Assembly: GCA_937982505.1 (NCBI GenBank)
Contig: CALJLV010000145.1
Span: forward strand, 1 to 16,262
Source of the DNA: an uncultured Desulfobacteraceae bacterium
GTDB lineage: Bacteria > Desulfobacterota > Desulfobacteria > Desulfobacterales > UBA2174
DNA length: 16,262 nucleotides
Reading direction: 5' to 3'
The number at the start of each line of letters is the position of its first letter. Position 1 is the stretch's first letter. Positions 8,268-14,682 of the stretch are shown here, piece after piece. A program made the position numbers and the translations under genes. The notes under the pieces are model-generated. The model saw only the letters and a program-made list of their open reading frames with translations, was not told the DNA's origin and ran no database searches.

Positions 8268-9056
8268 TTAGGTGGTGGCGAACGTCCCCAACTTCTCCAC
8301 GTACCAGCTCTCGCCGTTGTCGTCCGGCATGATCTTCCCGCCCACCTGGATTTCCATGAAGTCTTCGCCGATGAGGGACACGTCCCCCATGGGTTTGATC
8401 TGCACGCGCGGGATGACGACCATGACCAGTGCATCGTTTGCCTGATCCTCGCCGATCATGCGGATCTGCGCTTCCTTGGTAAGGTCCTGATTGGCGATGA
8501 CCTTCCACCCGCCGGAAACCCCGAGCCACGTTGAGGTGACCTTGACGGTCGTCCCGCTGGTGATCCCGGCGCCAAGGCCCTTGATCATGCCCAGCTGGTA
8601 ATCGATTTCGTAATCGGTATCCTCGGTGTAAGTCGTCACGCCGGTGGCGTCCGTCACAACGGGTGGCACGTCCGGGTCCAGGTTCATGTGCCCGAGCTTC
8701 GTCCACTGATCCGTGAACACCTTCACGTCAACGGCCGTCGCGTCCGTTCCTCCGGTCTGGGTGATGTCGCTCATGTCGCCGTACATGGCGGTGGCGAAGG
8801 TCTCCTTCACCATCACGTCGTTGATGGTCATCTGGAGTTCCTGCGTCACCTTGGTGGTGATCGTCTTGATCGTCTGGCCGAAGGTGGCCCGCGTCCGGCC
8901 GATCAGTTCCTTTTCTTCGATGTCCGGCGCGTTGATGACGAACTCCGGGACGTTGCCGATCTTCTTTTCGCCCTGAAGCACACCATCAGCGTAAAGGGCC
9001 AGATATACGTCCCCCGCGCCGATGAATGCCGCTGATCCGGGTACAATTTCAGCCAT
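8268..9056 (-). CDS. Major tail tube protein
   Basis: 262 residues, MAEIVPGSAAFIGAGDVYLA to FATT. It would polymerise in stacked rings to form the tail tube. Position directly before the G/G-T chaperone, size, and the beta-rich Thr/Val/Asp composition support this. Residues about 140-185 contain a DTDYEIDYQLGMIKGL hairpin followed by TVKVTSTW, a sub-structure common in tube proteins of phages from Proteobacteria. ATG at 9056 has GAAGGAATAAACCA upstream, a good ribosome site. It is followed by a 60-bp gap before G, one of the longer gaps in this operon; I see only a weak 4-bp stem there and no convincing terminator. Confidence 0.85.
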   Translation of the reverse strand: MAEIVPGSAAFIGAGDVYLALYADGVLQGEKKIGNVPEFVINAPDIEEKELIGRTRATFGQTIKTITTKVTQELQMTINDVMVKETFATAMYGDMSDITQTGGTDATAVDVKVFTDQWTKLGHMNLDPDVPPVVTDATGVTTYTEDTDYEIDYQLGMIKGLGAGITSGTTVKVTSTWLGVSGGWKVIANQDLTKEAQIRMIGEDQANDALVMVVIPRVQIKPMGDVSLIGEDFMEIQVGGKIMPDDNGESWYVEKLGTFATT

Positions 9057-9073
9057 TGGTTTATTCCTTCTTT

Positions 9074-9463
9074 TTAATCTCTAAGGTAGTCATATTTGTA
9101 AGTAATCGTGAAAACCGCCACCTTGTGCTGCAACCCTTCGACCTTGTCGAAGTACTTGTAACCCATGTATTCCTGTTCGAGCGTCGCCGATTCGCCGGTT
9201 TCCTCCGGATCTTCGGCCGGAAGGGTCACGGTGACGATCCGCTTCGGAAGGCGCTGGATCAGTTCCCCACGATCCAGCTTCGCGTCCGAGTCCACCATCA
9301 TGGTGGCGGTGATGGTCTCTTCCCCGATCACCCCTCTCGGCCCGGACGTGTACTTGAACCGCGCTTCCATCACCTTGACGATGATGTTGTCTTCCGTCAC
9401 GCTTTCCGGCCAGGCTGAAAGCGCCTGCTGGGTCAGGTGATATTCGATGAAGTCGTCGATCAT
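9074..9463 (-). CDS. Putative head-tail joining / tail terminator protein
   Basis: 129 residues, MIDDFIEYHLTQQALSAWPE to YKYDYLRD. It is the last gene before the tail tube, where tail terminator or tail-completion proteins (lambda gpU-like, HK97 gp9/10 region) usually sit. The short N-terminal helix followed by strands rich in Val/Thr/Glu suits a small ring-forming neck protein. ATG at 9463 overlaps the upstream stop in ATGA (9463-9460). No family-defining motif is visible; the role is by position. Confidence 0.65.
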   Translation of the reverse strand: MIDDFIEYHLTQQALSAWPESVTEDNIIVKVMEARFKYTSGPRGVIGEETITATMMVDSDAKLDRGELIQRLPKRIVTVTLPAEDPEETGESATLEQEYMGYKYFDKVEGLQHKVAVFTITYKYDYLRD

Positions 9464-9885
9464 ACCGCGTACCAGCCCACACGACCCGCGACGTACCCAC
9501 CGCCGCTATCCATGTTCGTTTCCTCTCCCATGTAGCTTGTAACGGCCGTTCTGGCCCGTTCAAGCCACATATTCGCAATCCGTTCCTGATCGGCCGGGTT
9601 GCTGAACAAAAAATCCACCTCCCCCACTTCCTTCTGCAGCCCGGGAATCTCCTGGGTGTAAAAGGTGTTTAGGACCGGGATGATCAGGTGCATCGTGAGA
9701 CAGGCTTCAGCGTATTTGCAGGCGGCAATTTTGGCTTGATCTGAGCTGTCCTCATACGCACCGATCATCCCGGCCAGCTCGCGGGCGGCGGCAGCGAGGT
9801 GTTCTTCGATGGTGTCGTCGGGGAGCCGCTCCCATTCAGGCAGGCGGCCAACCCCTCGGACATATAGGATGGTTGCAAGGGCCAT
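9460..9885 (-). CDS. Putative head-tail connector protein
   Basis: 141 residues, MALATILYVRGVGRLPEWER to GRVGWYAV. Mostly helical (IEEHLAAAARELAGMIGAYE, AKIAACKYAEACLTMHLI, QERIANMWLERARTAVTSYM), as in gp6/gp15-type adaptor proteins that dock under the portal. It directly follows the major capsid gene. An upstream in-frame start at 9969 would overlap the capsid gene by 82 bases and add a basic, unrelated 28-residue stretch; I choose ATG at 9885, two bases after the capsid stop, which implies coupled translation. Confidence 0.65.
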   Translation of the reverse strand: MALATILYVRGVGRLPEWERLPDDTIEEHLAAAARELAGMIGAYEDSSDQAKIAACKYAEACLTMHLIIPVLNTFYTQEIPGLQKEVGEVDFLFSNPADQERIANMWLERARTAVTSYMGEETNMDSGGGYVAGRVGWYAV

Positions 9886-9887
9886 GG

Positions 9888-10952
9888 TTAGACGTTCGTC
9901 ACCTTGGCGTACACGATGGCTTCCGGCTGCCACAGAACGGGAAGCGGCCGGCTTTCGGCGAGCACCCACAAAGCGGACGGGTCCTTCTCGATCCAGCTCT
10001 TCGAAAAGTACTGGCTGACGATCTGTGCATCCGCTTCGAGGTCCATGATCATGCCGAACTCGACGGAAAACCGGGCCTGTGGCGCCACCAGGATGAAGTA
10101 ATCGTCAGCGACGAAGTTCCCGGTGGTGCCGTCCTGCAGGGTGTAGGACTGGCCGTACCGATACAGCCGGATGCCGTTCAGGGTGCCGAGATAATCGCTG
10201 TTGGCATCGTACAGAAGACTCCCGCCCTCGATGCGCCGATTGTCGAGAATGCCGGCCGAGCCGCTGATCGCGGTGTTCTTCCGGATGGCGTTGGCGGCGT
10301 TTTTCCCGCAGATGGCAAGCGATGGCCCAAACCCGATGGCGTCCCGGATGAGCTGGGACCAGGTGTCGATGTCGGCGATGATGTCGGTTTCCGGGATGGC
10401 ATCATCTTCACCCGATGCCGGAACATACAGTTGCGCCCAATCGGCGGCAGCCGTCGGTTTGTGCGCACCCGGCACCTGGTAGTCCACGCTGAACGCAACG
10501 TTGTCTTGTGAGACGGTCAGGGTGCCGGTGAGGGCTTTGGCGCACATGTACTCGATGGTGGTGTCGATGTCTGCCCGGAGCGCGGCCAGTTCCTGCCCCA
10601 CCTTGGCCTGACGATAAGCGGCGACGGAGCCGGAGCTTCCCATGTAGAGGTTCGCGCCGATGCCGCGCGTGTTCAGCAGCTCTGGAGCAGAAAAGGGTTT
10701 CTTCGGCCGGATGCGCGGCGTTTTGATGGATCGCATTTCGCGGCCCATCTTGGCGACAACAGACCCGCCTTCAACGGGAGACACGAAAGGCAGAACCTTC
10801 CGTCCACCGATCACCACGTCCACATCGATGTTCTCGGCGGCGTTGGTGTTCCGGGTTTTGAAGATGGTGTCCTGAAGGAAGCGCGGCGCGGGTTTGATCT
10901 GGTTGATCGCGGCCGTCATCGCTCTCCACTCGAATTCGTTTGCAATAGGCAT
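9888..10952 (-). CDS. Major capsid protein, lambda gpE family
   Basis: 354 residues. It forms the icosahedral shell. The sequence follows the phage major capsid protein E pattern throughout: AAENIDVDVVIGGRKVLPFV (41-60 region), an RxIKTPRIRPKKPFSAPELL stretch, then helical DTTIEYMCAKALTGTLTV, and a C-terminal region rich in Phe/Tyr/Val (DDYFILVAPQARFSVEFGMI). The length is typical of the family (about 340-350). ATG at 10952 has AAAGGAGGG eight bases upstream, one of the strongest ribosome sites here, as expected for the most abundant virion protein. Confidence 0.93.
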   Translation of the reverse strand: MPIANEFEWRAMTAAINQIKPAPRFLQDTIFKTRNTNAAENIDVDVVIGGRKVLPFVSPVEGGSVVAKMGREMRSIKTPRIRPKKPFSAPELLNTRGIGANLYMGSSGSVAAYRQAKVGQELAALRADIDTTIEYMCAKALTGTLTVSQDNVAFSVDYQVPGAHKPTAAADWAQLYVPASGEDDAIPETDIIADIDTWSQLIRDAIGFGPSLAICGKNAANAIRKNTAISGSAGILDNRRIEGGSLLYDANSDYLGTLNGIRLYRYGQSYTLQDGTTGNFVADDYFILVAPQARFSVEFGMIMDLEADAQIVSQYFSKSWIEKDPSALWVLAESRPLPVLWQPEAIVYAKVTNV

Positions 10953-10958
10953 GTGTAA

Positions 10959-10970
10959 ATCCCTCCTTTA
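10959..10970 (-). promoter_or_regulatory. Strong ribosome binding site of the capsid gene
   Basis: Minus strand TAAAGGAGGGAT, eight bases before ATG 10952 when counted from the GGAGGG core. The same twelve bases occur before the decoration gene. Confidence 0.8.
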
Positions 10971-10974
10971 GCGA

Positions 10975-11646
10975 TTACACGAACGCGGTCGGGTTGAGGT
11001 CAACAAAAAGGCCGGCAGATTCCATGGCCAGGTACGCAGCCTTTTTCTGTGCAGCCGAAATGCCGGACGGCCAGGTGAGGTCGGCCGAGCGGAAAATGCC
11101 TTTCCGGTAGGCGGAAGTCGGCTCGTCGGCAGAGGCTCCAACGGAAACGTCCTCGGCCAGGATCGCGGCCGGAACGGCGGTTCCGTCAACGGCGGTAAGG
11201 GACATGGCGGTGAACTTCCCGGACCCCTGAGCGATGGTCACAGTGAAGGCATCGCCTGCCACCTGGGGAGTCGAACCGGTCGTCACGGTGAACTTGATAT
11301 GCCGGGCAAACGCGGTGCCGTTGGCGCCGATCCCGATCATGGCACCGTCCGGGTCGAACACCTGGAAGGCGGTCGCGCCGGTCATGATGATGTTGTAAAC
11401 GCCCGCCTTGGCATCTTCCAGAATCGGCGTGGTGCCGTCCATGGCGATGGTGGCATCCCCCGTTCCGCCGGTGACTTTTGCGGCGGTGGCGGCTCCAAGC
11501 TTCACGCGACCCAGCACCGTCCCGCGCACATAGTCGGCTGCGGACCCGGTCGTCGCGATGGTGACCGGCTGCGGAGGAAGCGGAGCGGCAACGACCAGGG
11601 ACAGAAATTCCTGATCGGTAACAGTGACTCCAAAGTCTCTTGACAT
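10975..11646 (-). CDS. Head decoration protein with lambda gpD-like C-terminus
   Basis: 223 residues, about twice lambda gpD (110). The C-terminal part, about 135-223, has the decoration signature: VPAAILAEDVSVGASADEPT followed by a KGIFRSADLTW strand. Residues about 50-134 are an additional beta domain (LEDAKAGVYNI, FQVFDPDGAMIG, VAGDAFTVTIAQGSGKF) that I recognise as a recurrent module of phage capsid-decoration proteins. The protein would bind capsid three-fold sites and stabilise the expanded head. ATG at 11646 has AAAGGAGGGAT upstream, overlapping the stop of the protease/scaffold gene (TAA at 11663-11661). Order protease, decoration, capsid is that of lambda (C, Nu3, D, E). Confidence 0.85.
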   Translation of the reverse strand: MSRDFGVTVTDQEFLSLVVAAPLPPQPVTIATTGSAADYVRGTVLGRVKLGAATAAKVTGGTGDATIAMDGTTPILEDAKAGVYNIIMTGATAFQVFDPDGAMIGIGANGTAFARHIKFTVTTGSTPQVAGDAFTVTIAQGSGKFTAMSLTAVDGTAVPAAILAEDVSVGASADEPTSAYRKGIFRSADLTWPSGISAAQKKAAYLAMESAGLFVDLNPTAFV

Positions 11647-11651
11647 GGTCT

Positions 11652-11663
11652 ATCCCTCCTTTA
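11652..11663 (-). promoter_or_regulatory. Strong ribosome binding site of the decoration gene
   Basis: Minus strand TAAAGGAGGGAT; its first three bases are the stop codon of the protease/scaffold gene. It precedes ATG 11646 by about five bases and is identical to the site before the major capsid gene. Confidence 0.8.
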
Positions 11664-11906
11664 TCCGTTCACCATTTTGGCGATTTCAGCGCCGAGTTTT
11701 TCCAGATCGGCATTTTTCTGGATCGGGTCGTCATCCTGCTTGGTGCCAGGTGCCGCCTTCTCCAGCTTTTCGATGCGATCGGAAAGAGGCTTCACGGCGC
11801 CATCGATGGCGGCTTTCACAACGGTGGCCATGTCCTCCTTCGAAAGCGGTTTTTCCATTTTTTCGACGGCCTCCTGGACGATGGCCTGAACCTCGGTTTT
11901 ATCCAT
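11661..11906 (-). CDS. Nested capsid scaffold protein (internal in-frame start)
   Basis: 81 residues, the same frame and stop as the protease gene. ATG at 11906 (protease residue 188) is preceded by AAGGAG at 11920-11915 with an eight-base spacer, a better site than chance would usually give inside a gene. The product starts MDKTEVQAIVQEAVEKMEKP and is a short Lys/Glu-rich helix. In lambda the scaffold Nu3 is made in this way from inside protease gene C. Expression of the short form is inferred. Confidence 0.6.
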   Translation of the reverse strand: MDKTEVQAIVQEAVEKMEKPLSKEDMATVVKAAIDGAVKPLSDRIEKLEKAAPGTKQDDDPIQKNADLEKLGAEIAKMVNG

Positions 11907-12467
11907 TTCGTTTTCTCCTTGTAATTGTTCTCGTTTCAAAAATTTGCGGATCATCTTTCCAAAAAAACTTTCGATCGTTCTGGCGTCGATATCCGGGTGC
12001 TTGTCCGCCACCCCCGCCATCGACAGTCCCTTGATTTCCCCCTCCTTGACCGACTTCCACAGCGGCTCCGCTTCGATCTTGATGCCAACGGCCCACGACC
12101 CGACAGGATCACTCGGGAAGAACGGGTCGCCGGCCTTGGTGATCCAGCTTTCCGCCACATAGGCCCCGTCCGGCTTGAAATTGTGCTGGCGGTCCACGTT
12201 CGGCGTGTTCCTCGCCTTCATGAACCGGTAGGCGGCCTGTTCGATTTCTTCGGACGTGGCGAACTCGCCATCCGTGTCCGGCTCCCCGGGCGAATAGACG
12301 ATGCCGTAAACCATGCGTTTTTCGTCGTCCGTTTTGGAAATCGGGATTTCTTTGAGGCTTTGCGCCTTGTCGCCGTCGGCGGATTTCCAGATGATGTGCT
12401 TTCCGTTGGCGCCGGCCTTGACGAGGCTGATGAATTCGATGCGGATGTTGCGAAGTTCCGTCGGCAT
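11661..12467 (-). CDS. XkdF-like capsid maturation protease with scaffold tail
   Basis: 268 residues. Residues about 50-160 follow the XkdF/prohead-protease pattern: RMVYGIVYSPGEPDTDGEFA, RFMKARNTPNVDRQHNF with a candidate catalytic His95, then VGSWAVGIKIEAEPLWKSV and EIKGLSMAG with a candidate Ser149. Residues about 185-268 are a charged, heptad-like helix (VQAIVQEAVEKMEKPLSKED) as in scaffolding domains. The protein would fill the prohead, cleave the scaffold and itself, and then be lost. A GTG at 12500 is possible but has no ribosome site; ATG at 12467 has GGAGGGAAC directly upstream and I choose it. It starts divergently from the portal gene. Confidence 0.85.
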   Translation of the reverse strand: MPTELRNIRIEFISLVKAGANGKHIIWKSADGDKAQSLKEIPISKTDDEKRMVYGIVYSPGEPDTDGEFATSEEIEQAAYRFMKARNTPNVDRQHNFKPDGAYVAESWITKAGDPFFPSDPVGSWAVGIKIEAEPLWKSVKEGEIKGLSMAGVADKHPDIDARTIESFFGKMIRKFLKREQLQGENEMDKTEVQAIVQEAVEKMEKPLSKEDMATVVKAAIDGAVKPLSDRIEKLEKAAPGTKQDDDPIQKNADLEKLGAEIAKMVNG

Positions 12468-12488
12468 GTTCCCTCCAGTGCGGGATTG

Positions 12489-12509
12489 TCTGATTTCCAC
12501 GCAATCAGA
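12489..12509. promoter_or_regulatory. Inverted repeat, 7-bp arms
   Basis: TCTGATT, seven-base spacer, AATCAGA: a perfect dyad. It overlaps the rejected GTG start of the protease gene, lies 22 bp before its real ATG, and would be in its leader. It could be a protein-binding site or an mRNA hairpin. Confidence 0.5.
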
Positions 12510-12512
12510 AAG

Positions 12513-12530
12513 GAAAAGCCGAAGCTTTTC
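12513..12530. promoter_or_regulatory. Inverted repeat / hairpin with CGAA loop
   Basis: GAAAAGC, loop CGAA, GCTTTTC: a perfect 7-bp stem. The stem is AT-rich and not followed by a T-run on either strand, so it is not a good intrinsic terminator. Confidence 0.5.
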
Positions 12531-12538
12531 AATACCTC

Positions 12539-12566
12539 AATCACTATATAGCGCTATATAGTGATT
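12539..12566. promoter_or_regulatory. Perfect 28-bp palindrome, putative operator
   Basis: AATCACTATATAGC is followed at once by its exact reverse complement, so all 14 positions of each arm pair with no spacer; symmetry ends at the next base on each side. It sits about 70 bp from each start codon (72 bp from the protease ATG, 71 bp from the portal ATG), almost exactly midway. The place and symmetry suit a dimeric or tetrameric regulator acting on both operons. Confidence 0.7.
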
Positions 12567-12637
12567 TCGATATTTCAAGCAGGTCGATTCCGTGTGAAAT
12601 TCAGCAAAAAAAGACCATCACCCATGAAGGAGACACC

Positions 12638-13897
12638 ATGGAAAAAGCATTTGGCGGCGCAAAGGTCATTTATGTGGCAAGGGATGTGCGGAAGGAATCG
12701 AAGCAGAACGACGATACGTATGGCGACGAGATCCCGCGGCCATACAGCACCGAACGCGGCGATCTGATCGATTATTACGCGAGTCTGATGGACGTGAACA
12801 GCTACCACGCGCGCTGCCTCACCGTGAAGGTGGACTGCACCGTCGGTCTCGGCATGTCGCTCGTGGAGGCGTCCGATACCGGCTTCGACCAGGCGGTCGA
12901 TGTGGTGAACGAGGACGGCCAGTCACTCACCGAAGTGCTGGAACGCGTTGCGCTGGATCTTGAATCGACGGGGAACGGCCACCTGGAGATCGTTCGCGGG
13001 GCCGGCGGCGCCGTTGTGGAGCTGTACCACATGCCCGCCATCCTCACCTACAGGCGCCACAGATCCTACCCGGACAGAGTCCTTTACCGCGGCACCGGCG
13101 GCAACGTCTATTACCCGATGTACCGCCCGGGAGAGACGCAAAACACCCACTCCGTGCTGAGCTTTGCCGCATACACGAACGTGGACCGTCATTACGGCCT
13201 TCCGCACTGGCGTGGGTGCGTGCCGGACATCGAGCTGGATCACTACGCGGTGCTCTACAACCAGCGCTTTTTCATCAACAGCGGCATCCCGGATCTGGCC
13301 ATCGTTGTTGAGGGCGGCGAGTTCGACGCCGAAACGGAAAAGCAGGTCATGGAATTTCTACAGGGAAATTTCAAAGGCGTTCTGAACGCGCACCGAACCC
13401 TTTATCTTCCGGTAAATTCCCCGGACGTGAAGGTGCGATTCGAAAAACTCGCCGTCGACCAGAAAAACGTGGACATGAGTTTCGACAACCTGCGCGCCCG
13501 ATGCCGGGACAACATCATCGCGGCTCACGGCGTGCCGCCCCGGCTGGTGGGTGTCGTGTCGGCCGGTCAGCTCGGAGGCGGCGGTGAGGTGCAGGGTCAG
13601 CTGAAAACGTTTCAGGAGATCACCATCTGGCCGAAACAGAACTGGCTGGCGACCAAATTGACACCCGTCATTCAGGAAATGGGATTCAAAAACGCCACGC
13701 TTCGCTTCGAGTCCATGGACACCAGCATCCAGGAATCGAACAGCGAGTATTACCCGAAAATGGTAACGGCCGGTATTCTGGGCGTGAACGAGGCGCGGGA
13801 AGATATCGGCCTTTCGCCGAAAAAAGAAGAAGAAAAGCCGCCAGAAAAAGAAACCGACATTGTCCAGCAGCTGGAGCTGATAAGGAAAAGCCTGTGA
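12638..13897 (+). CDS. Portal protein, PBSX/P2 gpQ-like family
   Basis: 419 residues. Twelve copies would form the ring at the capsid vertex through which DNA is packed and ejected. Family features: VNSYHARCLTVKVDCTVGLG (about 54-73), YYPMYRPGE with the following VLSFAAY, then HYGLPHWRG, LYNQRFFINSGIPDLAIVV, and C-terminal NIIAAHGVPPRLVGVVSAGQ. The last residues are charged (KKEEEKPPEKETD). ATG at 12638 has AAGGAG five bases upstream, an excellent site. It is transcribed away from the protease-capsid operon, as Q is from O in P2, and overlaps the next gene by four bases (GTGA). Confidence 0.93.
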   Translation: MEKAFGGAKVIYVARDVRKESKQNDDTYGDEIPRPYSTERGDLIDYYASLMDVNSYHARCLTVKVDCTVGLGMSLVEASDTGFDQAVDVVNEDGQSLTEVLERVALDLESTGNGHLEIVRGAGGAVVELYHMPAILTYRRHRSYPDRVLYRGTGGNVYYPMYRPGETQNTHSVLSFAAYTNVDRHYGLPHWRGCVPDIELDHYAVLYNQRFFINSGIPDLAIVVEGGEFDAETEKQVMEFLQGNFKGVLNAHRTLYLPVNSPDVKVRFEKLAVDQKNVDMSFDNLRARCRDNIIAAHGVPPRLVGVVSAGQLGGGGEVQGQLKTFQEITIWPKQNWLATKLTPVIQEMGFKNATLRFESMDTSIQESNSEYYPKMVTAGILGVNEAREDIGLSPKKEEEKPPEKETDIVQQLELIRKSL

Positions 13898-14364
13898 TCA
13901 CCGCAGACCAGATCGCACTCATGATCGCCGAAAGGGTGCGGGACAAGGCCACGAAGCAGGGCCGCATCCCGTTCGATACCGGCGACCTTCGCAAATCGAT
14001 CTGCACGGAGCTGATCGGCGCCGGCATGGCGGCCGTCGGCAGTAACCTTTCCTATGCCAGGGCGGTGCATGACGGGCGGAAGGCGCTCACCATCCGGCCG
14101 AACGTTCAGAAGAACCCTCCGCTCGGCGATCGGAAGCACCGGGACATGAAAAAGGCCCGGCTGAAATTTCATTTGGGAGGAAAAACGGTGTTCGCCCGGC
14201 AGGTGTTTCAGCCCGCCAGGGTCGGCAGGCCGTTCTTTCAGGAAGCGATCGACGAGGTGAGCGCGAGCGGGTTTGATTTTCTCATGCCGAGGCTCATCCA
14301 GGACCTCGGACATGAGATCGCAAAAGCGGTGGTGAAAGAGATCAAGTTGACAATCGAACTATAG
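13894..14364 (+). CDS. HK97 gp10-like head-tail joining / tail completion protein
   Basis: 156 residues starting at GTG 13894, inside the portal stop (GTGA, 13894-13897), with AAGGA upstream. Residues 27-36 FDTGDLRKSI, then AAVGSNLSYARAVHDG (about 46-61) and GRPFFQEAI (about 109-117) form the pattern of HK97 gp10-type neck proteins (first a DTGxLRxSI strand, then VGSNxxYAxxxExG-like, then RPFxxxA). Such genes normally lie just before the tail tube; here the gene is paired with the portal on the opposite strand. Its TAG overlaps the TAG of the convergent gene on the minus strand. Confidence 0.75.
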   Translation: MITADQIALMIAERVRDKATKQGRIPFDTGDLRKSICTELIGAGMAAVGSNLSYARAVHDGRKALTIRPNVQKNPPLGDRKHRDMKKARLKFHLGGKTVFARQVFQPARVGRPFFQEAIDEVSASGFDFLMPRLIQDLGHEIAKAVVKEIKLTIEL

Positions 14365-14676
14365 GTTCCAGAGCGCTTCCCAGCACTTGAAATACGCATC
14401 GTGCCGCCTCTTATCTCCCAGGCATGAGGCGTTCTTGAAATTGGCATAGTCGATGTCTAGCGATTCTTGTTCCATGAACTTGGCAAAGTCGGATTGCGAA
14501 ACGATAATGCGATATTGATAATCGGTCCCGACATTTTTCAGTATGTCCTTTTTCTTCACTTTCATGCACTTTGCCGCATACTCGATGTCATCGAGACGTC
14601 TTGCGCGAACAGTAATCTTGTCGCCCGGCGTCTTCTTCACTGCGCTTAAAAATCCGTTTTTGGTCATGATCCACAT
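14359..14676 (-). CDS. Small protein of a widespread uncharacterised family
   Basis: 105 residues, MWIMTKNGFLSAV to HDAYFKCWEALWNL. I recognise the layout from many bacterial and phage genomes: an MW(I/L)(M/F)T..GF.S(I/V)V start, a VRARR..D(I/L) strand, a TDY.(Y/F)R..VS block, then IDY.NFK and a closing R.(H/Y)..Y..(V/C)W..L. No function is established for it to my knowledge. ATG at 14676 has GGAGGA about ten bases upstream, and the gene begins 6 bp after the preceding stop (14685-14683). Being last in the cassette behind a possible toxin, it could be an immunity or accessory protein, but the family is also found alone elsewhere. Confidence 0.75.
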   Translation of the reverse strand: MWIMTKNGFLSAVKKTPGDKITVRARRLDDIEYAAKCMKVKKKDILKNVGTDYQYRIIVSQSDFAKFMEQESLDIDYANFKNASCLGDKRRHDAYFKCWEALWNL

Positions 14677-14682
14677 ACTTGA

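Larger units (their letters stand above)
12468..12637. promoter_or_regulatory. Divergent control region between protease and portal operons
   Basis: 170 bp between two head-to-head structural genes and the only real intergenic space in the window, so late promoters for both operons should lie here. It contains three inverted repeats (described separately) and TATATA on both strands within the 28-bp palindrome. Candidate -10 hexamers have no well-spaced sigma-70 -35 partner that I can defend (minus-strand TTGAAA near 12571-12576 is 12 bases from the first TATATA), which would fit promoters that need a phage activator. Confidence 0.6.

Noticed and set aside
9886..9969. Upstream start of the head-tail connector gene
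   Set aside because: It would overlap the capsid gene by 82 bases and adds a basic stretch unlike the rest of the protein; ATG 9885 fits the compact gene spacing.
12468..12500. GTG start of the protease at 12500
   Set aside because: No ribosome site upstream, while the ATG at 12467 has GGAGGGAAC directly before it.
12513..12530. Hairpin as intrinsic terminator
   Set aside because: AT-rich 7-bp stem with no following T-run on either strand.
12539..12566. Palindrome as a protelomerase (hairpin telomere) site
   Set aside because: Known sites such as N15 telRL are longer (about 56 bp), and no protelomerase or plasmid-partition gene is in the window. An operator is simpler.
12539..14364. Portal segment as an amplification or assembly inversion
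   Set aside because: The right junction is a neat stop-against-stop overlap and the left has proper ribosome sites on both sides; divergence of portal and protease is also known from P2. Reads would be needed to exclude it fully.
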